Positions 12,261-17,144 of a DNA stretch of 17,144 bases are shown in pieces (position 1 is the first letter of the stretch; each line of letters opens with the position of its first letter). This DNA comes from Candidatus Methanoperedens sp. Lineage in GTDB: Archaea > Halobacteriota > Methanosarcinia > Methanosarcinales > Methanoperedenaceae. The notes under the pieces are model-generated. The model had not been told where the DNA came from. It saw only the letters and a program-made list of their open reading frames with translations, and made no database searches. The translations under genes were made by a program, and so were the position numbers. Location of the stretch: assembly GCA_023249275.1 (NCBI GenBank), contig JAHFCV010000027.1, positions 1 through 17,144 of the forward strand, given 5' to 3'.

Positions 12261-13433
12261 TTACTTCACAGCCACAATCTTCACAATATCCCCGTTCTTC
12301 AACTCATGCTTCTCCCCAAGCCTCATCTTGGTGCGCGCATCCACGGCATAGAGAAATCCCTTACCGATATCGGTATGCACCATAAAAGCCAAATCCTTCG
12401 GCGTGCTCCCTCTCTTCACAAGGAAAGCATCCGGAAGAATCTTCCCCTTCTTATCGCTGAACTTATTCTCATCCTCGACCGGATAAACCACCACAAGGTC
12501 AAGGAGATTGAATACAGTTTCATTAATACACTTCTGGATGCCGGTACCGCCGTTTTTCTTCATCAGGGTGCGTATCTTGGAAAGTGCCTCTTTCTGTGCT
12601 TCCGAGAGAGTTGGTGATTCCGTAAAGTCAGCATCACCGGGTATGTATTTTATCGCCCCGCCTTTGTCCGCAAGCCGCAGCGCAACCTCTGCCGCGGCGC
12701 TGACAGGTATTGCGCCGGCTTTCACAAGTTTCTCGATGTTCTCCTGCGAAGCCGTATCTATTTTATTTGCCGCGATGATGAGCGGCTTACTTCCAGCCCT
12801 GAGTTCGTCTGAAAGTTCAATAATCTGCTCATCAGTCCAGACGTGGGGTTTGTCCCTGGGAAGTTTCAGTTTGGTAAGCGCTGTTTTTACATGAGCATCG
12901 GTAATTCCGGCACCTTCAAGCTGCCCTGCAATAGTTTCCTCTAATTTCAGCCCCTCTGCCTGCACCTTGCGCGATAACCTCTCCCAGTTGCGCTTCAGGA
13001 TTCCGAACATCCACATTGTTATCTCGTGTTCAAGGAACGATATGTCGCCGAGCGGGTCATGCGAACCCACAGGCACGGGAGCGCCCTCGATGTCCGTGCC
13101 GCCAGAGGCGTCTATGACATGAATAATTGCCTTTGCCTGTCTCAAATTGTCAAGAAATGCATTTCCAAGCCCGCGTCCTTTATGGGCATCAGGAACGAGT
13201 CCTGCGACGTCTATCATTTCTATTGGCACAAACCTGATACCGTCCCTGCAAATTCCGCAATCCAGTTTTAACTCCCTGCACGGGCAGGCTGTTCTCACGT
13301 ATGCCACGCCGTGGTTCGCATCAATGGTGGTGAAAGGGTAATTAGCGATTTCAACGTTTGCCAGCGTCGCGGCTTTGAAAAAAGTGGATTTGCCGCAGTT
13401 TGGTTTCCCTGCAAGAGCTATTGAAACAGCCAT
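12261..13433 (-). CDS. ychF: Archaeal YchF/Obg-family translation-associated GTPase/ATPase
   Basis: A 390-residue P-loop NTPase of the Obg/YchF branch, thought to act at the ribosome. G1 is GKPNCGKST (9-17), G3 is DVAGLV (75-80), and the G4-like motif is NKID (223-226). A C-terminal TGS domain occupies roughly 310-389 (VYPVEDE... to NGDIVKIVAVK). Residues 50-62 contain C50, C52, C59 and C62, a possible metal site in the region characteristic of archaeal homologues. The archaeal group is distinct from bacterial YchF, whose G4 motif differs and which prefers ATP. The conserved NKID here suggests GTP binding, which is an inference. The stop is 3 bp from the convergent vapB-like gene. The roadblock gene lies 41 bp upstream and may be co-transcribed. 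Confidence 0.92.
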   Translation of the reverse strand: MAVSIALAGKPNCGKSTFFKAATLANVEIANYPFTTIDANHGVAYVRTACPCRELKLDCGICRDGIRFVPIEMIDVAGLVPDAHKGRGLGNAFLDNLRQAKAIIHVIDASGGTDIEGAPVPVGSHDPLGDISFLEHEITMWMFGILKRNWERLSRKVQAEGLKLEETIAGQLEGAGITDAHVKTALTKLKLPRDKPHVWTDEQIIELSDELRAGSKPLIIAANKIDTASQENIEKLVKAGAIPVSAAAEVALRLADKGGAIKYIPGDADFTESPTLSEAQKEALSKIRTLMKKNGGTGIQKCINETVFNLLDLVVVYPVEDENKFSDKKGKILPDAFLVKRGSTPKDLAFMVHTDIGKGFLYAVDARTKMRLGEKHELKNGDIVKIVAVK

Positions 13434-13474
13434 GCCCTTAATACATTTCTTGAGGACTTAACTTTTATCTCGGC

Positions 13475-13825
13475 TCAGAGTATTTCTTTTACTTTTCCGA
13501 TTGTCCTTTCAAGTTCCCTGATAATAGGGTCAAGGCTTGCATTCTGCGTGGCAATCAATGAAATCAGCGCTTTTGACCCTGCCGGAGCCGTAATCAGTTT
13601 CCCCCCGTTAAAATCCACAGTCACCCGGTTGGAGTTCACGTGTTCGATCTTAGTGGTAGCTGCTTCTGCCGCCCTTAGCATGGTTGCTGACATCATCGTT
13701 AAAATTTCCATCTTATCGTTAGCATGTTCGGTGATAAGAAAACCATCCCTGCTAGCGAGAGCAATCATTTTCACTCCGTCTACTTCCTGTAAATCGTGCA
13801 AGACATTTCTATATAGTTCAGACAT
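13475..13825 (-). CDS. Roadblock/LC7-domain protein
   Basis: A 116-residue single-domain roadblock/LC7 (MglB-like) protein. The typical pattern is a first helix NVLHDLQEVDGVKMIALASRDG (shown for type only), then FLITEHAND, a long helix with MMSATMLRAAEAA, and strands RVTVDFNGGKLIT and ALISLIA. Such proteins dimerise and regulate small GTPases, so the YchF-like GTPase gene 41 bp downstream on the same strand is a suggestive but not proven partner. I chose the ATG at 13825 because AAGGGGGA lies five bases upstream; an ATG at 13840 would add five residues. The gene diverges from the DUF4143 ATPase gene at 13954. Confidence 0.88.
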   Translation of the reverse strand: MSELYRNVLHDLQEVDGVKMIALASRDGFLITEHANDKMEILTMMSATMLRAAEAATTKIEHVNSNRVTVDFNGGKLITAPAGSKALISLIATQNASLDPIIRELERTIGKVKEIL

Positions 13826-13920
13826 CTTTCCCCCTTTCATAATATCTTCTCTAATAAGTATTAGACTTCCTGCTTAATAGTTTTTTCGGAACTACACACT
13901 GGTATCCAAATCCCAATAAG

Positions 13921-13928
13921 CTTATAAA
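13921..13928 (+). promoter_or_regulatory. TATA box of the DUF4143 ATPase gene
   Basis: CTTATAAA is centred about 29 nt before the ATG at 13954, predicting a leaderless transcript. Confidence 0.55.
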
Positions 13929-13932
13929 TAAG

Positions 13933-13950
13933 CTGGTATTATAATACCAG
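13933..13950. promoter_or_regulatory. Perfect 18-bp palindrome, likely operator
   Basis: CTGGTATTATAATACCAG is fully self-complementary and lies between the TATA box and the ATG at 13954, covering the predicted initiation region. A matching half-site, CTGGTAT, occurs upstream at 13899-13905 on the other side of the TATA box. This arrangement suggests binding of a dimeric regulator, either the gene product or a third factor. Confidence 0.6.
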
Positions 13951-13953
13951 ATA

Positions 13954-15339
13954 ATGGAAGTTTCAGATTTCAATATCCACAATATCTGGTGGAAAGGAAA
14001 AGACTATCTTAAAGATGATAAACACTTGCGGGATTACCGTGAGAAAAAATACAGGTGGCAGCCGAGGGTATTAAGTGATATCAAACTTGTTCCAGGGAAT
14101 TTATATTCTTTAAGAGGACCAAGACAAATCGGGAAAACCACGCTTGTCAAACTTATCATAGAATCATTAATCAAAAGCGGTGTTCAGGAAAGGGGGGTTT
14201 TCTATATGAATTGTGATTCTATCCTGGATTCTGACGAGCTTCTTAAAACGCTTCGCATTTATCATGATTATGCCAACTCTATCGGGATTAATGAAAAATA
14301 TGTATTCCTTGATGAAATATCTGGTATCCATGACTGGCAAAAAACCATAAAGATACTTGTAGATTCAGGCGAAATGGAACACACATGCCTCTTTCTGACA
14401 GGTTCTCATACGCTTGATATAAAAAAGGGATTCGATCTGCTTCCGGGCAGGACAGGAAGATATGGAAAAGATTATCTGCTGCTTCCGCTCACGTTTAATG
14501 AATACATTTCATTAATCAGACCCGATATAGGAAAAAAATTAGAAAAAATAAGTTCTATATTCATGACAGAAATTAATTCAACCGTCAAAAACACTTTAGT
14601 CTTTAATAATGAACTTAAAATTATTTTTAACCAATACCTTTTGACAGGCGGTTTTCCTCTTTCGATAAATGAATTCCACACGGGCAAAGAAGTTCCTGAT
14701 TATATTTACGAGATATATTCGAGATGGGTAATCGGAGATATTGTAAAATGGGGTAAACAGGAGAAGATTTTGAAACAGATACTCAGGACAGCTATTTTAA
14801 AACAGTCTACAGCAGTCAGTTTTGATTCTTTTGCAAAAGATGCAGAGATTAAAAGCCATAAAACGGTCAGCACCTATGTGGAAGATCTTGAGAATATGTT
14901 TGTATTTCTTGTTATTTATTTTCTCGATCTCAATAAAAAAATCCCGGATTTTAACAAAAATAAAAAGATATACTTTTTTGACCCCTTTATTTACCATATA
15001 TTCAACAGGCTTCTCAATTTGAAAGAGGCAGAAATTAGTCCGTCTCTTATTGAATCTGTTGCCGTAGTTCATTTTGCCAGATTCGTTCAGGAAAAACACC
15101 CCAAAATGGGCTTTAATGACATCATATTCTATTGGAAAAATAAAAGAGAAACAGATATAATCGTAAAGTCCGATAATAAACTGCTCGCGGTTGAAGTGAA
15201 ATACCAGGAGAAAATTACAAAGGATGATTTCCAGTCACTGTACCATTTTGGAAGCGGGCTTATTTTATCGAAATCAGAATTGAAAATTGATGAGAAATAT
15301 TCGGTTATTCCAGTTCATATTATGCTTGCAATAATCTAA
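13954..15339 (+). CDS. AAA_14/DUF4143 ATPase with C-terminal PD-(D/E)XK-like motif
   Basis: A 461-residue ATP-binding protein of the AAA_14 plus DUF4143 type, common in archaea and of unknown role. Walker A is GPRQIGKTT (55-63), Walker B YVFLDEI (116-122), a sensor-like LTGSH is at 148-152 and RTGR at 166-169 may supply an arginine finger. The C-terminal part has ETD (399-401) and EVKYQ (414-418), so D401, E414 and K416 fit the D...ExK pattern of nuclease-fold domains. An activity on DNA is therefore plausible but unproven. The start is supported by a TATA box 29 nt upstream. The gene is AT-rich, stands alone and is probably controlled through the 18-bp palindrome at its start. It ends 20 bp from the convergent ABCE1 gene. 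Confidence 0.88.
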   Translation: MEVSDFNIHNIWWKGKDYLKDDKHLRDYREKKYRWQPRVLSDIKLVPGNLYSLRGPRQIGKTTLVKLIIESLIKSGVQERGVFYMNCDSILDSDELLKTLRIYHDYANSIGINEKYVFLDEISGIHDWQKTIKILVDSGEMEHTCLFLTGSHTLDIKKGFDLLPGRTGRYGKDYLLLPLTFNEYISLIRPDIGKKLEKISSIFMTEINSTVKNTLVFNNELKIIFNQYLLTGGFPLSINEFHTGKEVPDYIYEIYSRWVIGDIVKWGKQEKILKQILRTAILKQSTAVSFDSFAKDAEIKSHKTVSTYVEDLENMFVFLVIYFLDLNKKIPDFNKNKKIYFFDPFIYHIFNRLLNLKEAEISPSLIESVAVVHFARFVQEKHPKMGFNDIIFYWKNKRETDIIVKSDNKLLAVEVKYQEKITKDDFQSLYHFGSGLILSKSELKIDEKYSVIPVHIMLAII

Positions 15340-15359
15340 TTGGTTCACCATCTTCTTCC

Positions 15360-17129
15360 TCAACTCCCCTCCACGCTGTAATAATACTCCCCTTCTGCCT
15401 TCTGCGTCCTGTCAAGCTGCGAATCAAGCTTATTCACTCTCGGTCTCTTGGTCTCCTCATCGCGCCGAAACGTTATCCCAATCCCTTTAAGGAACCTGTT
15501 CATGCCCTGCCTCATGTCAAAAGGCCCGTGAACCTCACCTTTCTTCATAGGCTCACCCTCAAAAACAAGAAGCCTGTCGCTCAGCATATCAATCATATAA
15601 ATATCATGGTCAACCACCATCGCCGTCACCTTATTGTTCTCTGCAAAGCGCCTGATGACCTTGGTAGCCAGCACCCTCTGCTCAACATCAAGATGCGCCG
15701 AAGGCTCGTCCAGTAGATATAAGTCTGCCGTGCGGGAGAGACACGCCGCTATCGCAACCCTCTGAAGCTCACCGCCACTTAAATCATCAAGCTGCTGGTT
15801 CATGAGCCTCTCAAGCTGGAGAGGTCTTAGAATCTCGGTCTGGTAATAACTTGTATCAAGCTGTTTCGTTATCGAGCGCAGGTAATCCGAAACCATTACC
15901 GGTTCTTCGGCTTTGATATACTGGGGTTTGTAGGAGACCTTTATATTCATATCTATCTTCCCATTCGATGGCTCGATTTCCCCAGCCAGTATCTTCACGA
16001 AAGTGGATTTTCCGATGCCGTTTGGTCCAACAATGCCTGTAACTTCGCCTTTCCTTATCTCGCCTCCCCTGGCTACAAGTTCAAATCCTCCATCGTATTT
16101 TTTGGAGAATTGCTCGAAGGTCAAAAGAGATGAAACTTCTTTTGTGAGTTGCGGCGCATGAATGTCAAACTTTATGGCTTCTGTGCGGATTCTTACATTC
16201 TCCTCACGCAGGAACCCCTTCAGGTATTCATTTATTCCCACTCTTACTCCTTTGGGATGGGTAATTACACCGAACCCTCCCGGCGTGCCATACGCGACAT
16301 GGACTACATCTGCAAGCAAATCCAGGATTGCGAGGTCGTGTTCCACCACCATTACGGCTTTTTTCTGCGCAAGTTCCCTGATTATTTGCGCCGCTTTTAT
16401 TCTCTGGTAAATATCAAGATACGGGCTTATCTCGTCAATGAAATAAAAATCAGCTTCCTTTGCCACACATGCTGCAAGCGCAACTCTCTGAAGCTCCCCG
16501 CCGCTTAATTCTTCGATTTTCCGGTCTGTGATATCCGCGATATCAAGCTTGGACACAAGTTCCTTAAGGACGCCCCTTTCATCGGTTTTTGATAAAAGCT
16601 GCGAGACTTTCCCTTTGAATTTTTTGGGAATCATATCCACATACTGCGGTTTCTGCGACGTCTTCACCTTCCCCTTTGAAACACCTTCAAGATAATCTGC
16701 AAGCGCTGTGCCTGCATAATATTCAAGAATCTCCTCCCATCCTATCCTTCCCCGCCCCAGATTGGGTTTCAACGTTCCTGAAAGTATATTTATGGCTGTA
16801 CTTTTTCCTATCCCGTTGGGACCAAGGATGCCTGTCACTTTGCCAACCATCGGAACAGGAAGCCCGTACAATGCAAACCCGTTTTTACCGTACCTGTGCG
16901 TTGCCTCTTCAAGTTTCTCCGGCAGGCTGATAATTATTATTGAACCGAAGGGGCAGCGGTTCACGCAAATGCCGCATCCCACGCATAATTCCTCAGAGAT
17001 GACAGGTTTTTCATCCTCCCCTATAACTATTGTCTCATCGCCTGTCCTCACCCTCGGGCAGAACTTTATGCATTGAAGCCCGCACATTTTGGGCTGGCAT
17101 CTATCCCTGTCTAAAACAGCAAGTCGCAT
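15360..17129 (-). CDS. ABCE1/Rli1 ribosome recycling ATPase (RNase L inhibitor homologue)
   Basis: Soluble twin-ATPase that splits ribosomes into subunits after termination together with aPelota/aRF1. All domains are present in 589 residues. The N-terminal iron-sulfur domain has eight cysteines (C11, C16, C20, C24, C49, C52, C55, C59) for two 4Fe-4S clusters. NBD1 has Walker A GPNGIGKST (103-111), signature LSGGE (208-212) and FIDEISPYLD (230-239). NBD2 has Walker A GPNGIGKST (368-376), signature LSGGE (450-454) and LLDEPSAHLD (472-481). The length is normal and no residue is missing. The ATG at 17129 is 15 nt from the window edge, so its promoter lies outside. Essential and near-universal in archaea. 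Confidence 0.97.
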   Translation of the reverse strand: MRLAVLDRDRCQPKMCGLQCIKFCPRVRTGDETIVIGEDEKPVISEELCVGCGICVNRCPFGSIIIISLPEKLEEATHRYGKNGFALYGLPVPMVGKVTGILGPNGIGKSTAINILSGTLKPNLGRGRIGWEEILEYYAGTALADYLEGVSKGKVKTSQKPQYVDMIPKKFKGKVSQLLSKTDERGVLKELVSKLDIADITDRKIEELSGGELQRVALAACVAKEADFYFIDEISPYLDIYQRIKAAQIIRELAQKKAVMVVEHDLAILDLLADVVHVAYGTPGGFGVITHPKGVRVGINEYLKGFLREENVRIRTEAIKFDIHAPQLTKEVSSLLTFEQFSKKYDGGFELVARGGEIRKGEVTGIVGPNGIGKSTFVKILAGEIEPSNGKIDMNIKVSYKPQYIKAEEPVMVSDYLRSITKQLDTSYYQTEILRPLQLERLMNQQLDDLSGGELQRVAIAACLSRTADLYLLDEPSAHLDVEQRVLATKVIRRFAENNKVTAMVVDHDIYMIDMLSDRLLVFEGEPMKKGEVHGPFDMRQGMNRFLKGIGITFRRDEETKRPRVNKLDSQLDRTQKAEGEYYYSVEGS

Positions 17130-17144
17130 AAAAACCCGTATTAT

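Noticed and set aside
1..17144. CRISPR array or replication origin
   Set aside because: No regularly spaced repeats, Cas genes, Orc1/Cdc6 genes or origin-type repeat clusters were seen.

Overview
The window looks like a chromosomal segment of a euryarchaeon of the Methanosarcinales type, possibly a Methanoperedens/ANME-2-like lineage. The evidence is an archaeal ABCE1/Rli1, an archaeal elongation factor 1-beta, an archaeal type IV pilus ATPase/platform pair, a kinase resembling MfnE of methanofuran synthesis, archaeal TATA boxes about 26-30 nt before many start codons (leaderless genes), and tRNAs without an encoded CCA. The genus is inference.

Layout. 1-3116 (minus): a type IV pilus/Tad-like pair, a platform protein running off the left edge and its secretion ATPase. 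3228-3301: tRNA-Val(GAC). 3391-4252 (plus): a small unrecognised Cys-containing gene, an orphan HicB antitoxin, and a partial copy of the 3' end of the first gene. 4335-6504: MtnA (minus) diverging from MfnE-like kinase, a small HVO_2753-type zinc protein and aEF-1beta (plus). MtnA and the kinase share a palindromic TATA element. 6538-6609: tRNA-Ala(CGC).

6687-9024 looks like a metal-response region. A CmtR-like ArsR repressor and a membrane protein (plus) converge on a three-gene minus-strand operon of SHOCT membrane protein, DUF302 protein and Met-rich PepSY-like exported protein. 9169-10022: a complete RelBE-like toxin-antitoxin pair lying between two decayed copies of the C-terminal end of glutamyl-tRNA synthetase. 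10134-11511: a compact IS1634-like insertion sequence. 11597-12257: a protein with four DnaJ-type zinc motifs, divergent from an orphan VapB-like antitoxin.

12261-13825 (minus): an archaeal YchF/Obg-type GTPase and a roadblock/LC7 protein. 13954-15339 (plus): an AAA/DUF4143 ATPase with a C-terminal nuclease-like motif, preceded by a perfect 18-bp palindrome at its promoter. 15360-17129 (minus): complete ABCE1.

The housekeeping genes (translation, ribosome recycling, methionine salvage, methanofuran) alternate with accessory patches rich in antitoxins, gene fragments and an IS. The most notable pattern is that two separate toxin-antitoxin-type loci are each bracketed by direct repeats made from the 3' end of an unrelated gene.
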